DNA of 64,000 bases from Synechococcus sp. MU1617 (lineage in GTDB: Bacteria; Cyanobacteriota; Cyanobacteriia; PCC-6307; Cyanobiaceae): positions 1 to 64,000 of the forward strand of contig NZ_VTLB01000002.1 in the NCBI RefSeq assembly GCF_020514235.1. Reading direction: 5' to 3'. Of the stretch, positions 46,950 to 57,594 are shown piece after piece (position 1 is the stretch's first letter; each line of letters begins with the position of its first letter). Under the pieces are notes generated by a model. The model was not told where the DNA came from. It searched no databases and saw nothing but the letters and a program-made list of their open reading frames with translations. The translations under genes and the position numbers were made by a program.

Positions 46950-47002
46950 GCCTGTGCTGTTCGCAATGCAGCACCATGATCGCAACATCTGCCTGAATCG
47001 TC

Positions 47003-48148
47003 CTGAGCGGCTCCGCTCTCGCCTTTGATTTCCAGGCCACCACCCCCTGTGCGGCTGAGGTGGTGGAGGCGATGGCGCCCTTCTGGAGTGCGGACTGGGG
47101 CAATCCCTCCAGCCGGCAGCATCGGCTCGGCCTCAGCGCCTCGGCAGCGGTGAAGCTGGCACGGCGCCAGCTGGCGGAGGCGGTGGGGGTAAACCCGCAA
47201 CGGCTGGTGTTCACCAGCGGCGCCACCGAAGCCAACAACCTGGCCCTGCTGGGCCATGCCCGCGCTTTGGGTAGCGGACATCTGATCAGCGTGGCCACCG
47301 AGCACCACGCCGTCCTCGATCCGCTCCAGCAACTGCAGCGGGAGGGGTTCAGCGTCACCCTGCTGACTCCAGGCCCCGATGGACTGATCAGCCCCGATCA
47401 GCTGGAGGCAGCGATCACCCCCGAGACGCGGCTGGTGAGCGTGATGGCAGCCAACAACGAAATCGGCGTGCTCCAGCCGCTTGAGCAGCTGGGAGCTGTC
47501 TGCCGCAGCCATGGCATCACCCTGCACAGCGACGGGGCCCAAGCCTTCGGGACATTGCCGCTGGCCCCTGATGCCCTGGGCGTTGATCTGCTCAGCCTCA
47601 GTGCCCACAAGCTCTACGGGCCCAAGGGCATCGGCGCCCTCGTGCTGCGGGAGGGCATCGCCATCGAACCGCTGCAGTGGGGGGGCGGACAGGAAGCGGG
47701 GCTCCGGGCCGGCACCCTGCCCACCGCTTTGATCGTGGGCTTCGCCGCCGCGGCCCGCCTCGCTCTAGAGGAGCGGGAGCTGCGCAACAAGCGCCTTCAA
47801 CACCTGCGGGATCAGCTCTGGGAAGGCCTGCAGCAGCGCCTCCCCGGCGTACTGCTCAATGGAGCCCTACAGCCACGTCTGCCCCACAACCTCAACATCA
47901 GCCTGCCCGGGGTGAACGGCAGCCGCCTACACCGGGCCCTGCGCCCGCAACTGGCCTGCAGCAGTAGCTCCGCCTGCAGCAATGGCGCGCCATCCCACGT
48001 GCTGCAAGCGATCGGCCGCTCGCGAGCTGAAGCCGAAGCCTCCCTGCGGCTGAGCCTGGGGCGCGAGACCACAGCCGCCGAAGTGGATCAAGCCACCGCC
48101 GCGATCACCGACGCCGCAGTTGCCGCCGGGTTCCTCAACGCTCGCTAA
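47003..48148 (+). CDS. Cysteine desulfurase, NifS/IscS-like, non-canonical start
   Basis: A PLP enzyme that releases sulfur from cysteine for Fe-S or other sulfur transfer. It has [13 protein letters not shown], the stacking His in TEHHAVL, PLP Lys in [11 protein letters not shown] and active Cys in [15 protein letters not shown]. The family N-terminus (D-x-x-A-T-T-P) is encoded at 47027-47047, before the first GTG at 47060. Upstream in frame there is no ATG, GTG or TTG after a TGA at 46994-46996. CTG 47003 is therefore proposed; ATC 46997 is the other choice. The stop overlaps the convergent rsmH by 4 bp. Confidence 0.85.
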   Translation: MSGSALAFDFQATTPCAAEVVEAMAPFWSADWGNPSSRQHRLGLSASAAVKLARRQLAEAVGVNPQRLVFTSGATEANNLALLGHARALGSGHLISVATEHHAVLDPLQQLQREGFSVTLLTPGPDGLISPDQLEAAITPETRLVSVMAANNEIGVLQPLEQLGAVCRSHGITLHSDGAQAFGTLPLAPDALGVDLLSLSAHKLYGPKGIGALVLREGIAIEPLQWGGGQEAGLRAGTLPTALIVGFAAAARLALEERELRNKRLQHLRDQLWEGLQQRLPGVLLNGALQPRLPHNLNISLPGVNGSRLHRALRPQLACSSSSACSNGAPSHVLQAIGRSRAEAEASLRLSLGRETTAAEVDQATAAITDAAVAAGFLNAR

Positions 48149-49029
48149 GCATCGGCCAAACGCTGGGCCAGCCGCCATTTGGCACTGCGGCTGCGGGGGT
48201 TGGCCTCTTCCTCCTGCTCAGTCGCCACCACCGGCTTGCGAGTGATCCGTTGCAAGCGCTCATCCCGGAGGAATGAGGTCTTGACGCGGCGGTCTTCCAA
48301 GGAATGGAAGCTGATGATCCCCAGCAGGCCCTCGGGCTCCAGCCAGTCGGGAGCCTGCAGCAGCAGGCGATCCAGCACCCCCAGCTCATCATTCACCGCA
48401 ATCCGCAGGGCCTGGAAGGTGCGGGTGGCAGGGTGAATCCGTCCCCGCCGCGCCTTGGGGGGGTAACAACCGGCCACGGCGTAGGCCAAGGCCGCGGTGC
48501 CCTCATAAGAGCCTTTGTCCTTGAGGTCGGCTTTGATGCGCCGGGCGATGCGGCGGGAGAGCCGCTCCTCCCCGTAGGCATAGATCAGATCCGCCAGCGC
48601 GTTCTCCTCCAGGCGATCAATCAACTCAGCCGCGGTCTCCCCCTCACTACCGGAATTCATCCGCATGTCCAAGGGACCATCGAGGCGAAAACTGAAGCCC
48701 CGCGCTGCCACATCCAGCTGCGGGCTGCTGACCCCCAGATCCGCCAACACCATCACGGCGGGCTCGGGCGGCACGTAGTCGGCAAAATTGGTGGCGACGA
48801 TCGAGACGCGATCGCCGAAGGGCGCCAAACGCTCGGCCGCCGCGGCCCGGGCCGTGGCGTCCTGGTCCAGGCCGATCAGGCGCAGGCCGGGATGCTGTTC
48901 CAACAGCAGGGCGCTGTGGCCGCCTCCACCAAGGGTGGCATCAATCAACAGACCATCCGGACGTGGGATCTGCCGGGCCGCATCCAGCACCGCATCGGCC
49001 AGCACGGGCACATGGCTGAAGGGGGGCAC
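48145..49029 (-). CDS. rsmH: 16S rRNA (cytosine-1402-N4) methyltransferase
   Basis: A 294-residue SAM enzyme (RsmH/MraW). [10 protein letters not shown] starts it, [15 protein letters not shown] is the SAM loop, and [20 protein letters not shown] and [16 protein letters not shown] are diagnostic. It modifies the ribosomal P-site. The start is GTG 49027-49029. It is divergent from ndhH with a 54-bp spacer. Confidence 0.95.
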   Translation of the reverse strand: MPPFSHVPVLADAVLDAARQIPRPDGLLIDATLGGGGHSALLLEQHPGLRLIGLDQDATARAAAAERLAPFGDRVSIVATNFADYVPPEPAVMVLADLGVSSPQLDVAARGFSFRLDGPLDMRMNSGSEGETAAELIDRLEENALADLIYAYGEERLSRRIARRIKADLKDKGSYEGTAALAYAVAGCYPPKARRGRIHPATRTFQALRIAVNDELGVLDRLLLQAPDWLEPEGLLGIISFHSLEDRRVKTSFLRDERLQRITRKPVVATEQEEEANPRSRSAKWRLAQRLADA

Positions 49030-49083
49030 AAGCCACAGGCGAAGACTCCTTAAGATCTACTCATCGATCGGACCACCGCTCCC

Positions 49084-50268
49084 ATGACGCAGCTGGAAAC
49101 GCGCACGGAGCCCATGGTGGTGAACTTCGGGCCCCACCACCCCTCCATGCACGGGGTGTTGCGGCTTGTGGTCACCCTCGATGGTGAGGACGTGGTCGAC
49201 TGTGAACCGGTGATCGGTTACCTCCATCGCGGCATGGAGAAGATCGCCGAGAACCGCACGAACGTGATGTTCGTGCCCTACGTGAGCCGCATGGACTATG
49301 CGGCTGGGATGTTCTACGAGGCGATCGTGGTGAACGCCCCGGAAAAACTGGCGAACATCCCGGTACCCAAGCGAGCCAGCTACATCCGGGTGCTGATGCT
49401 GGAACTCAACCGCATCGCGAACCACCTGCTCTGGCTTGGACCCTTCCTCGCGGACGTCGGAGCCCAGACCCCGTTCTTCTACATCTTCCGCGAGCGGGAG
49501 ATGATCTACGACCTCTGGGAAGCCGCCACCGGCCAGCGGCTGATCAACAACAACTATTTCCGCATCGGCGGCGTCGCCGCTGATCTGCCCTGGGGCTGGC
49601 TGGAGAAGTGCCGCGATTTCTGCGACTGGTTCGGCCCCAAGATCGATGAATACGAAAAGCTGATTACCAACAACCCGATTTTCCGGCGCAGGATTGAAGG
49701 CTTGGGAACGATCGAGAAGGCAGACGCCATCAACTGGAGCCTCTCCGGCCCGATGCTGCGCGCCTCCGGTGTGCCCTGGGATCTACGCAAGGTTGATCAC
49801 TACGAGTGCTACGACGACTTCGACTGGCAGGTGGCCTGTGAGAAGGAAGGCGACTGCTACGCCCGCTATCGCGTGCGCATCGAAGAAATGCGCCAGTCCC
49901 TCAAGATCCTGCGCCAGGCATGCGACATGATCCCCGGCGGCCCCACTGAAAACCTCGAGGCCAAGCGCCTCAACGAAGGCAAGGGCAGCGACGCCGCTGG
50001 TTTCGACTTCCAGTACGTGGCCAAGAAGGTGGCACCCACCTTCAAGATCCCCAACGGCGAGCTCTACACCCGGTTGGAGTCGGGCAAGGGCGAGATCGGC
50101 GTGTTCATCCAGGGCAACAACGACGTCACCCCCTGGCGTTTCAAGATCCGTGCTGCCGATAGCAACAACCTGCAGATCCTTCCCCACATCCTCAAGGGAC
50201 ACAAGGTGGCCGACATCATGGCCATCCTCGGTTCCATCGACGTGATCATGGGATCGGTGGATCGCTGA
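49084..50268 (+). CDS. ndhH: NDH-1 subunit H (49 kDa type)
   Basis: A 394-residue hydrophilic subunit. [22 protein letters not shown] and [19 protein letters not shown] are typical, and it ends with the DxxxGxxDR-like [10 protein letters not shown]. With other cytoplasmic-arm subunits it forms the quinone-reduction cavity. It is not in an operon with ndhAIGE here. Confidence 0.96.
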   Translation: MTQLETRTEPMVVNFGPHHPSMHGVLRLVVTLDGEDVVDCEPVIGYLHRGMEKIAENRTNVMFVPYVSRMDYAAGMFYEAIVVNAPEKLANIPVPKRASYIRVLMLELNRIANHLLWLGPFLADVGAQTPFFYIFREREMIYDLWEAATGQRLINNNYFRIGGVAADLPWGWLEKCRDFCDWFGPKIDEYEKLITNNPIFRRRIEGLGTIEKADAINWSLSGPMLRASGVPWDLRKVDHYECYDDFDWQVACEKEGDCYARYRVRIEEMRQSLKILRQACDMIPGGPTENLEAKRLNEGKGSDAAGFDFQYVAKKVAPTFKIPNGELYTRLESGKGEIGVFIQGNNDVTPWRFKIRAADSNNLQILPHILKGHKVADIMAILGSIDVIMGSVDR

Positions 50269-50292
50269 TCACTGAACCGTTTTCTGCGCCGG

Positions 50293-50655
50293 TTGCAACG
50301 CGCGGGCTTTCTATTGCCCGCGACCCTGACGGGTGCGTTATGGCTCAAGGGCTTGCATCCAGGGATACCCGGCCTGAGCTGCCCGCTTCGTGCCCTCACA
50401 GGCGTGCCCTGCCCCACCTGCTTTCTGACCCGAGCGACGGGGGCAGCGCTGATCGGTGATCTGAGCGGATCGCTGCAGTGGCATCTGTTTGGCCCCATCG
50501 TCGCCCTTGGGCTGGTGCTCTGGAGTGTGCTGGCCCTCCAGCAACGGCGCCTCATCCCAAAGGGCCTGCTCTTCTGGCCCCTACCGGTGGTGGCTGGAGG
50601 GTTGATCAGCTATTGGCTGCTGCGCCTGAGCAACAACAGCTGGCCCAGCGGCTGA
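50293..50655 (+). CDS. DUF2752 membrane protein
   Basis: A 120-residue protein with the DUF2752 signature CPLRALTGVPCPTCFLTRA, giving three Cys near a membrane helix. Two more helices follow (IVALGLVLWSVLAL and LLFWPLPVVAGGLISYW). Function unknown; the Cys-x2-Cys pair suggests metal or redox chemistry. The TTG at 50293 is the first listed start, 24 bp after ndhH; CTG 50272 would add seven residues. It ends 4 bp from the convergent membrane gene. Confidence 0.82.
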   Translation: MQRAGFLLPATLTGALWLKGLHPGIPGLSCPLRALTGVPCPTCFLTRATGAALIGDLSGSLQWHLFGPIVALGLVLWSVLALQQRRLIPKGLLFWPLPVVAGGLISYWLLRLSNNSWPSG

Positions 50656-50659
50656 GGCC

Positions 50660-51337
50660 TCAGCGCAAGAGGCCGCGCTGATAGGCGACGTTCTGCAGGA
50701 AAAAGCTGGCCATGGGGATCACCACAAAGCCACCCAGGCCACAGGTCAACAGGGCCAGCAGCCCCACAACGAGTCCCGTCAACACCTCAAGCCCCACGAA
50801 GCTCAAGCCGTTCTCCGAGCGATAGACCACCTGGAACGAGTGGGCAAATGCTTCACCGATGGTCATGTCGGTAACGAAGATGCGATTCACGAACACCGGC
50901 GTCACCAACGCCACCGCAATGCCGGGAAGGATGCAGAGCAAAAAGCCAATGGTGGTGACCAGCGAAAAGAACAGTCCCGCCAGGATGTAACGCCACCAAC
51001 GACCGGTGAGCAGCTGAGCGGCAGCTGAAATCGTCACCACCTCACCGCGCTCGTAGTAGAGGGCAGGAACGGCCACCAACAGCACCGACAACAGGCTGGC
51101 GAGGATGGAGAAAGGCAACTGAACCAATTGGGCGAGCACCGCTCCGAGCCCCAACGCCGCATCGCTGCTGCCGATGATCGCCGACACCACAACGATGATC
51201 AGTCCGTACACCAGAACAGCCAACAGCGACAGCACAATCGAGCCCACCCAGCTCACCAGCACCACCGGGATGTGCTGCAGGAAGGCCTGCCAGGCCTTCT
51301 GGACGGACGGGGGCTCGAAGGCGATCGGCGCGGCCAT
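50660..51337 (-). CDS. Polytopic membrane protein, unknown
   Basis: A 225-residue protein with about six helices; two long N-terminal ones are followed by VVTISAAAQLLTGRWWRYILAG. The sequence VNRIFVTDMTIGEAFAHSFQVV resembles DUF975/YciC-like or GPDPase-membrane families, but this is not secure. The last helices are Gly-rich (LLALLTCGLGGFVV). It is divergent from menI across 59 bp. No role is assigned. Confidence 0.75.
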   Translation of the reverse strand: MAAPIAFEPPSVQKAWQAFLQHIPVVLVSWVGSIVLSLLAVLVYGLIIVVVSAIIGSSDAALGLGAVLAQLVQLPFSILASLLSVLLVAVPALYYERGEVVTISAAAQLLTGRWWRYILAGLFFSLVTTIGFLLCILPGIAVALVTPVFVNRIFVTDMTIGEAFAHSFQVVYRSENGLSFVGLEVLTGLVVGLLALLTCGLGGFVVIPMASFFLQNVAYQRGLLR

Positions 51338-51396
51338 GGTTCGGGCGGAATTTCTGTCAGGGTGACAGTCGGCACCGGCTTGAACAACACATCGCC

Positions 51397-51846
51397 ATGA
51401 CCTCTGCCCCCTGGCTGGAGCTGAGTCGAACCGTGCGCTTTAGCGACACGGATGCCGCCGGCGTGATGCACTTTCAGCAGCTGCTGGGCTGGTGCCACCA
51501 GGCCTGGGAGGAAAGCCTGGAGCGGTTTGGTTTGCCGGCGGGTTCAGTCTTCCCTGGCGGCCGCGGAGAGCAACCGAGCGTGGCCTTGCCGATCGTGCAC
51601 TGCCATGCCGATTTCCGCGCCCCGGTGCAGGTGGGCGACAAGCTGCTGATCCGCCTGGAACCGGAACGGCTTGATCCCAGCAGCTTTGCGGTGAAAAGCC
51701 AGGTGCTGCTGGAGGAGCAGCTGGTCGCCAGTGGCTGCCTTCGCCACGTGGCCATCGACGCCCAAACCCGGCGCCGATGTGCCCTGCCCGATGGCCTGGA
51801 CCGTTGGCTGGAAGCGTCAAGCCTCGGCCGCATCCAGCCGCTCTAA
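51397..51846 (+). CDS. menI: 1,4-dihydroxy-2-naphthoyl-CoA hydrolase
   Basis: A 149-residue hot-dog thioesterase. RTVRFSDTDAAGVMHFQQLLGW carries the catalytic Asp of the 4-hydroxybenzoyl-CoA thioesterase type. It releases dihydroxynaphthoate from CoA in phylloquinone synthesis, as the adjoining menE, menC and menA genes confirm. It is convergent with menE and overlaps it by 30 bp. Confidence 0.9.
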   Translation: MTSAPWLELSRTVRFSDTDAAGVMHFQQLLGWCHQAWEESLERFGLPAGSVFPGGRGEQPSVALPIVHCHADFRAPVQVGDKLLIRLEPERLDPSSFAVKSQVLLEEQLVASGCLRHVAIDAQTRRRCALPDGLDRWLEASSLGRIQPL

Positions 51847-52983
51847 CCACTCCCGCCAGCGCTGGCGCTGCCATTTGCCCAGCGCCGAGGGGGCCAAGTC
51901 GGGGCACAACAGCCAACGCCGCGGCGTCTCCGCCGCTGACCAGGACAGTGTGAGGGCCTCGAGCCGCGGCAACACCGCAGCGTCCGTGCTGCAGACGAGG
52001 GCCACCAACCGCTGCCCCCACTCCGGATCGTGCACACCGAGAAGCAGCACGGTGCTCACCGGAAGCGATGCCGCCTGAATCGCCGCCATCAAGCGCTCCT
52101 CCAGCTGCTCGGGGAACACGGTTTCCCCACCGGAGTGAATGGCGCCATCGATCCGGCCTGCAATCTGAAGGCCTGGGGTCAAGCTGGCCCGATCGCCGGA
52201 GCACCACCAGCCATCGGCATCCGTAAGCGGTTCCCAGCGATCCGGCTGATCCGCCCACCAACGGCCCAGGGCCAACCGATCAGTGCGCACTTGAAGGGCC
52301 CCATCAGCGGCCAGGCGCAGCTCCACATCGATCAGCGGGTCCCCACACCCCAGCTCGCCGGCCAGGAAGCGATCCGGTGGCAACGCCGCCACCATCGCCG
52401 CCGTCTCCGTTGACCCGTAACAGGGCGCCAGCGGCAGCTGCAAGGCACGCGCCTGATTCGCCAACGAAGCCGAAAGAGCAGCGCCACCGATCCAGATCAA
52501 CTGCAGCTGCTGCAAGAACGCCACCCCGTCGGGATGAGCCAAGAGCCGCACCAATTGCGTGGGCACCAACGAAAGCACTACAGGGTTCTTGCCCCAGGCA
52601 GGCAGGCCCTGGCAAAAGGCGAGCAATTCAGTGGGGGTTTTCATCAACCCCGGCGCCAGTGGCTGATGCCCCGCGCCCCAGCAGCGGGCGCGCCACCAGG
52701 GCATCAGACCACTCACATGGGCCAGCGGCAGTGGATTGAGCAGCAGGGTGGACGCAGGGTCAAGACCGATCCCTGTCAACCAATGGGCGGTGGCTGCGGC
52801 CGAACGGTCCAGATGCAGCGACGGCTGGGCGCAGCAACGGCTGCCGCCACTACTGCCACCACTGCGCACCACCACCCCCGGCCCCGGTGGCAACTGATCG
52901 ATAGGGGCCGCTTCCGCCTCGGGCGACAGGGGCACCCACTGCCCCGCCGCCAGCCCCTGCTCCAGCCGCTCGAGCTCGCTCAT
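51817..52983 (-). CDS. menE: o-Succinylbenzoate-CoA ligase
   Basis: A 388-residue acyl-CoA synthetase. The ATP loop is SGGSSGGSR, APCYGSTETAAM is the adenylate motif and DGWWCSGDRA the hinge region. GRIDGAIHSGGETVFPEQLE is the C-terminal signature. The ATG 52981-52983 start overlaps menC by 4 bp. It is shorter than many MenE proteins but all core blocks are present. Confidence 0.9.
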   Translation of the reverse strand: MSELERLEQGLAAGQWVPLSPEAEAAPIDQLPPGPGVVVRSGGSSGGSRCCAQPSLHLDRSAAATAHWLTGIGLDPASTLLLNPLPLAHVSGLMPWWRARCWGAGHQPLAPGLMKTPTELLAFCQGLPAWGKNPVVLSLVPTQLVRLLAHPDGVAFLQQLQLIWIGGAALSASLANQARALQLPLAPCYGSTETAAMVAALPPDRFLAGELGCGDPLIDVELRLAADGALQVRTDRLALGRWWADQPDRWEPLTDADGWWCSGDRASLTPGLQIAGRIDGAIHSGGETVFPEQLEERLMAAIQAASLPVSTVLLLGVHDPEWGQRLVALVCSTDAAVLPRLEALTLSWSAAETPRRWLLCPDLAPSALGKWQRQRWREWLERLDAAEA

Positions 52984-53948
52984 GCTGCTGCCGCCCAGAC
53001 CTGCTCTGGATCCGTGGAGAACAAGGGCCCCGATGGCGTCCAGCCGGGGGCCAAGCCCGGTGCTGCCGGCGTTGGACCCTTGTCCTGAAGCCCGGCCAGA
53101 TGCTCCAACCAACGCCGACCGATGCCGGTTTCAAATGCCGTGCTCAGCATCCGTTGGGGCAAGCCCGCCTGCAGCTCCCGCAACAGCAGGCGGGGATCGC
53201 CCTCCAGCGCAGGCCGACGCACCTGCCAGCCGCTCCAGCTGCTCCGCAGCTCCGGGTGCTGGTCGAGCGATTCATCGAGGGCCACCGGCCCCAGCGCCGC
53301 CAACTGCTCCAGGCCGGCTTGATCCTTCACCGCCAGCGGCTGCTCCAACCAGTCCAGGCGCGGGTCACCGCGCAACCGCTCCATCCAAGCCTCAGCGGTG
53401 CTGCGGTCCCAGCCGCCATTGGCATCCAGACGCAACCGGGCCGTGGGCGGCAACCGCTGGAGCAACTGCTCGAGCAGCTGACGTTCGAGGGGATCGGACT
53501 CCGTCGCCACCTTCCACTTGAAGGTGCAGCCCTCCAGGCCACCCGCCAATGCTGCCGCAGCCTCCAGGGCCGAAAGCATGGCCTCGCCAGCCGGCAACAA
53601 CAGCGCAGGGGCAGGCGCCTTCAGCCATCCCTGGGCCGAAGCAGCACCCACCACACCTTGCAGCTCCGCCAGCGCTGCACCAAGACCAAAACCCACGGCC
53701 CCTGGAGCCTCACGCAACACAGCCTCCAGCTGAGCCTGAGGAAGCTCGTCCGGCAGCGAGGCGAGAGCCTGCTCACAGGCCGTGAACTGCTGCTGCTGCA
53801 GCGGAGCTACTTCGCCCCAGCCCACGGCCCCACGACCGTCATCCAGCCGCAGCAACCAGCCACAGCGCTCCCTCAACTCGCCGGCTGCCGTGCGCAACGG
53901 CTGCAGCAGGGCAAAGCGGAAGCGGCGACGCTGCAACCGGAGCGTCAT
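52980..53948 (-). CDS. menC: o-Succinylbenzoate synthase
   Basis: A 322-residue enolase-superfamily enzyme. The Lys pair is in FKWKVA, and the metal ligands are in RLDANGGWD, LEQPL and ALDESLDQ. It starts at ATG 53946-53948 (T-L-R-L-Q-R-R); the much longer open frame upstream is menA antisense-like sequence. It overlaps menA by 4 bp and menE by 4 bp. Confidence 0.92.
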   Translation of the reverse strand: MTLRLQRRRFRFALLQPLRTAAGELRERCGWLLRLDDGRGAVGWGEVAPLQQQQFTACEQALASLPDELPQAQLEAVLREAPGAVGFGLGAALAELQGVVGAASAQGWLKAPAPALLLPAGEAMLSALEAAAALAGGLEGCTFKWKVATESDPLERQLLEQLLQRLPPTARLRLDANGGWDRSTAEAWMERLRGDPRLDWLEQPLAVKDQAGLEQLAALGPVALDESLDQHPELRSSWSGWQVRRPALEGDPRLLLRELQAGLPQRMLSTAFETGIGRRWLEHLAGLQDKGPTPAAPGLAPGWTPSGPLFSTDPEQVWAAAA

Positions 53949-54889
53949 CCGACGGTCCAGACGCGAGCCAGGGCCAGACCTGCACTCAGCCCCAGACCAT
54001 TCCATCCCTGGAAGCGCAAGGCCAGAAACTTGCTGCCGCTGATCAGCTCCGGCCGGTCGTGATGGCGCTGGAGCAGACGCATCAGCTGCACACCGGCAGG
54101 ACAACCAAGAGCGCTCAACAACACCGTCGGCGGCCAGTCCCCATGAAGCACGGGCACCCACTCCAGGGCCAGCGTCAAGGCCACAAACCAAGGCACCAAG
54201 GCCGCTGCCCGGGCCGTACCCAGACGCACCACCGGCGAACATTTGCCATGGGCGGCGTCCTCCTCCACCTGATGGAAGTGGGAGCAGAACAAGACAAGCG
54301 TGGTGGCCAGGGCGGGGCCTGCCCCCAACATCCATGCCGTGCCCCAAGGAATCGATGTTGCCCCCCTGGGCTGCAACACCACCAAAGCCGCTGCGGTGGC
54401 GAAGGGACCAAAGGCCAACCAACACAGGGGCTCACCCAGGCCGCGGTAGCCCAGGCGGAACGGAGGGCCCTGGTACACGTAACCCAGGCCGCAGCACACC
54501 AACACCAGGCCCAACACGGCCCCGCTGCTGTTCCAGGCCAACCCGGCCATCACCAGCAACCCCAGCAGCAGCGCAGCGGTCGCCCCCTGGGCGACACGGT
54601 CCCGACGGCCGGTGAGATTCACCACGGAATGGGGCTTACCGGTGGCATCCACACCCGTGGCTGCATCAAAAACATCGTTGCTGAGGTTTTCCCAGAGCAG
54701 CAGCAGGATCGCCGCCAGCACAAAGCCCCCCAACTGCAGCCATCGCAGAGAGCCCGCCACCCCGAACTGCCATCCAGCCGCCAGCAGCACGGGCATCACG
54801 GCGACGGAATACATCGGCCACTTGATCGCTGCCTTCCACAAACGGCGCCGATCGGCGTAACGGGATGCGACAGCCTGCGGCTCAGACAT
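53945..54889 (-). CDS. menA: 1,4-dihydroxy-2-naphthoate phytyltransferase
   Basis: A 314-residue UbiA-type prenyltransferase with about eight helices. The Asp-rich site is ENLSNDVFDAATGVD, and the second is in HFHQVEEDAAHGK. In cyanobacteria it attaches phytyl for phylloquinone of photosystem I. Start ATG 54887-54889. It heads the menA-menC-menE operon and is divergent from menF across 70 bp. Confidence 0.93.
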   Translation of the reverse strand: MSEPQAVASRYADRRRLWKAAIKWPMYSVAVMPVLLAAGWQFGVAGSLRWLQLGGFVLAAILLLLWENLSNDVFDAATGVDATGKPHSVVNLTGRRDRVAQGATAALLLGLLVMAGLAWNSSGAVLGLVLVCCGLGYVYQGPPFRLGYRGLGEPLCWLAFGPFATAAALVVLQPRGATSIPWGTAWMLGAGPALATTLVLFCSHFHQVEEDAAHGKCSPVVRLGTARAAALVPWFVALTLALEWVPVLHGDWPPTVLLSALGCPAGVQLMRLLQRHHDRPELISGSKFLALRFQGWNGLGLSAGLALARVWTVG

Positions 54890-54959
54890 GGACAGGACCC
54901 GTTCCCGCAGGGCGAAGACCCATACATTTGAGCAGTAACCCTGGCCGGAAACGCCGCGG

Positions 54960-56366
54960 ATGTCGGCTGATTGTTGTTTCAGCACCCTCCTCTCCGCTGC
55001 CCAGCGGGGATGGTTGGCCTGTGACGGCGATGAAGCACTGCTCAGCCTGGCCGTGCCGATCGAAGGGATCGACCCGCTTCTGGCTTTGCCGCAGCTGGCG
55101 GAACAGGAAAGCCTGCAGGTGCTGTGGGACAGCGCCCCTGGCCTCTGCCTGGCCGCTGCAGGGCCCTGCCAGGAACTGGAGCTGGCGGGCAGCCGTCGCT
55201 TTGAGCAGGCCCAGCGCTTCGCCGACCTCTGCCTCAGCCGCCTGCACGACACCACACCGGACAGCCCGGCCCATGCGCGACCTCGGGTGCTGCTGCGCTT
55301 CCGCTTCTTCGATCAGGTGAGTGAGCGCCGCCGCAGTGAAGCGGTGGTGCCATCGGTGCAGGCGGTGCTGCCTCGCTGGCAGCTCAGCCGTCAGGGACGC
55401 CGCGGCTGGCTGCGGCTGAATGGGGTCGTGAGCAGTGCAGCGGACTGCCGCGAGCTGGCGGAACAGCTTTGGCTCAAGCACGAACAGCTGCTCAAGACAC
55501 CAGCCACGCCAACCCCGCTCAAGCCCCAGGCGCTGGTGGCGGCAACGGAACCGGAAACCTGGCGGCAGCGCTACGCAGCAGCCCTCACCCGCGGCATTGA
55601 TCTGGTCAACAGCGGCGACCTGCACAAACTGGTGCTGGCGGTGCGGCACCGCATCGTTCTGGCCGACACCTTCGACCCCTTACCGCTGTTGAAACGACTG
55701 CGGCGGCAACAGGCGGGAAGCTGCCGTTTCCTCTGGCAGCGCCATGCGGGGGATGCCTTCTTCGGTGCGTCACCGGAACGGCTGCTCAGCCTGCGCGCCG
55801 GTTGGCTGCGCAGTGATGCCCTGGCCGGCACGGCGGGGCAGGGGGATTCCGGCGCTCAACTGCTGCGCTCCGATAAGGACCGCCGCGAACACGAATTGGT
55901 GGTGGAAACGATCACCGACCAACTGCGCCGCAACGGGTTGACCCCGCGCCGCCGCCGCCAACCCCAACTGGCCCGCCACGGCAACCTCACCCACTTGCAC
56001 ACCCCAATCACGGCGGAAACCCAGGGTCAGCCCGTCCTGGCGCTGGCTGAACAGCTGCACCCCACCCCCGCCGTTGCCGGGTTGCCACGCCGCGACGCCA
56101 TGGCCTGGTTGCGCACCCTCGAACCCTTCGAACGGGGCAGTTATGCGGCGCCGATCGGTTGGATCGACAGTGCCGGTGATGCGGAACTGCGGGTGGCGAT
56201 CCGCTGCGGGCACGCCCGGGGCTGCGAGCTGGACCTCACCGCCGGAGCAGGCCTGGTGCGGGGGTCTGTTGCCGAGCGCGAGCTGCAGGAAGTGGGGCTG
56301 AAGCTCGCGGTGCTGGCGGACCAGCTGGAACTTCAGACCAGCGCGCGCAACCGCTCGATCGTCTGA
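54960..56366 (+). CDS. menF: Isochorismate synthase
   Basis: A 468-residue chorismate-utilising enzyme, the first committed step to phylloquinone. The catalytic region includes [45 protein letters not shown] and [12 protein letters not shown] Leu/Ala-rich N-terminal half is poorly conserved, as usual for cyanobacterial MenF. It overlaps the convergent gshB by 34 bp. Confidence 0.92.
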   Translation: MSADCCFSTLLSAAQRGWLACDGDEALLSLAVPIEGIDPLLALPQLAEQESLQVLWDSAPGLCLAAAGPCQELELAGSRRFEQAQRFADLCLSRLHDTTPDSPAHARPRVLLRFRFFDQVSERRRSEAVVPSVQAVLPRWQLSRQGRRGWLRLNGVVSSAADCRELAEQLWLKHEQLLKTPATPTPLKPQALVAATEPETWRQRYAAALTRGIDLVNSGDLHKLVLAVRHRIVLADTFDPLPLLKRLRRQQAGSCRFLWQRHAGDAFFGASPERLLSLRAGWLRSDALAGTAGQGDSGAQLLRSDKDRREHELVVETITDQLRRNGLTPRRRRQPQLARHGNLTHLHTPITAETQGQPVLALAEQLHPTPAVAGLPRRDAMAWLRTLEPFERGSYAAPIGWIDSAGDAELRVAIRCGHARGCELDLTAGAGLVRGSVAERELQEVGLKLAVLADQLELQTSARNRSIV

Positions 56367-57256
56367 TCTGCCAGGGGCTGGTTCATCAGCCGCTCCACTT
56401 CACGCACTCCCGTAGGGCTGGTGACGTTGATTTCGCTGAGCATGCCGCCGATCACATCGATGCCGACGAAGAACAATCCCTCCGCCCGCAGTGCTGGGGC
56501 CAGGGCGGCGCAGATCTGACGTTCCCGCTCGGTGAGTTCCGTAGCCTCCGCCTGGCCACCGACGGCCAGATTGCTGCGGAATTCCCCCGCTGAAGGGCGT
56601 CGATTGATCGCTCCCAGGGGATCGCCATCCACCAGCAGGATGCGCTTGTCGCCTTCGCTCACCGACGGCAGAAAGGCCTGGGCCATCACCGGCAGGCGTT
56701 CCTGCTCCGTCACCAACTCCAGCAGGGCCTTCAAGCCTGGCGACTGGCCGTTGACCCGAATCACCCCCAGGCCGGCACGGCCCCCCAGGGGTTTCAGCAC
56801 AATCTCCTGCTGCTCCTGGGCAAACAACAGCAGCTCAGACACCCGCCCCGCCACCAGCGTGGGGGCCATCCAACGGCTGAAGCGCAACGCCCCCAGTTTT
56901 TCGTTCCAGCTGCGCAGCGCACTGGGGCGATTGAGCACCCGCACCCCAGCCCGCTCCGCCACCTCCAGCAGATGGGTGGCGTAGAGATACGCCTCATCCA
57001 CCGGCGGATCCTTGCGCATCCAGATCACATCAAACCCAGCCAGGGCCTGACGTTCGGCCACCCCAACCGTGATCCAGGGCTCCGGGGTCACCGGCAGGGC
57101 AATCGCTAAAGGTTCATCCCCCCGAGCAATCAGATCGGAGGGCGTGCAGGCCCACACCTCATCGCCGGCCCGACAGGCGGCCTGCATCAGCGCGGCGGAG
57201 GAATCCTTGGCTGGATTGATCTGCCCCAGCGGATCCAGAACGAACAGCTGGCGCAT
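56333..57256 (-). CDS. gshB: Glutathione synthetase
   Basis: A 307-residue ATP-grasp ligase joining gamma-glutamylcysteine with glycine. [20 protein letters not shown] and [20 protein letters not shown] are the N-terminal marks; the ATP-grasp Lys is in [15 protein letters not shown]. It ends with [15 protein letters not shown]. It follows grxC by 3 bp, giving a glutathione-use/synthesis pair. Confidence 0.95.
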   Translation of the reverse strand: MRQLFVLDPLGQINPAKDSSAALMQAACRAGDEVWACTPSDLIARGDEPLAIALPVTPEPWITVGVAERQALAGFDVIWMRKDPPVDEAYLYATHLLEVAERAGVRVLNRPSALRSWNEKLGALRFSRWMAPTLVAGRVSELLLFAQEQQEIVLKPLGGRAGLGVIRVNGQSPGLKALLELVTEQERLPVMAQAFLPSVSEGDKRILLVDGDPLGAINRRPSAGEFRSNLAVGGQAEATELTERERQICAALAPALRAEGLFFVGIDVIGGMLSEINVTSPTGVREVERLMNQPLADQTIERLRALV

Positions 57257-57259
57257 CGA

Positions 57260-57517
57260 TCAGGCCTTCAGCAGCGCATCAAGCTCACCGGCGCGCTCTA
57301 AGGCATGGAGGTCGTCACAGCCACCGATGTGGCGGTCGTCGATGTACACCTGCGGAACGCTGCGGCGACCATCACCCCTTGCCGCCATGGCATCCCGGCC
57401 AGGCTCATCGCCATCCACGCTGTGTTCGGTGTAGCTCACCCCCTTGCGATCCAAGAGCCCCTTGGCGCGGACGCAGAAGGGGCAGGTTTGCCAGGTGTAG
57501 ATCTCAACCTTGGCCAT
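57260..57517 (-). CDS. grxC: Glutaredoxin, dithiol CPFC type
   Basis: An 85-residue glutaredoxin with the active site TCPFCVRAK (Cys12, Cys15) and the glutathione-binding SVPQVYID and GGCDDL motifs. It reduces disulfides using glutathione. Start ATG 57515-57517. Probably co-transcribed with gshB. Confidence 0.95.
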   Translation of the reverse strand: MAKVEIYTWQTCPFCVRAKGLLDRKGVSYTEHSVDGDEPGRDAMAARGDGRRSVPQVYIDDRHIGGCDDLHALERAGELDALLKA

Positions 57518-57594
57518 TGCGTTGGTGATGCCAGTGGTCGGATCCTATGCAGCGACTGCGCTGATAGCGTCAGAGGCTGATCAGGACCGAGTCC

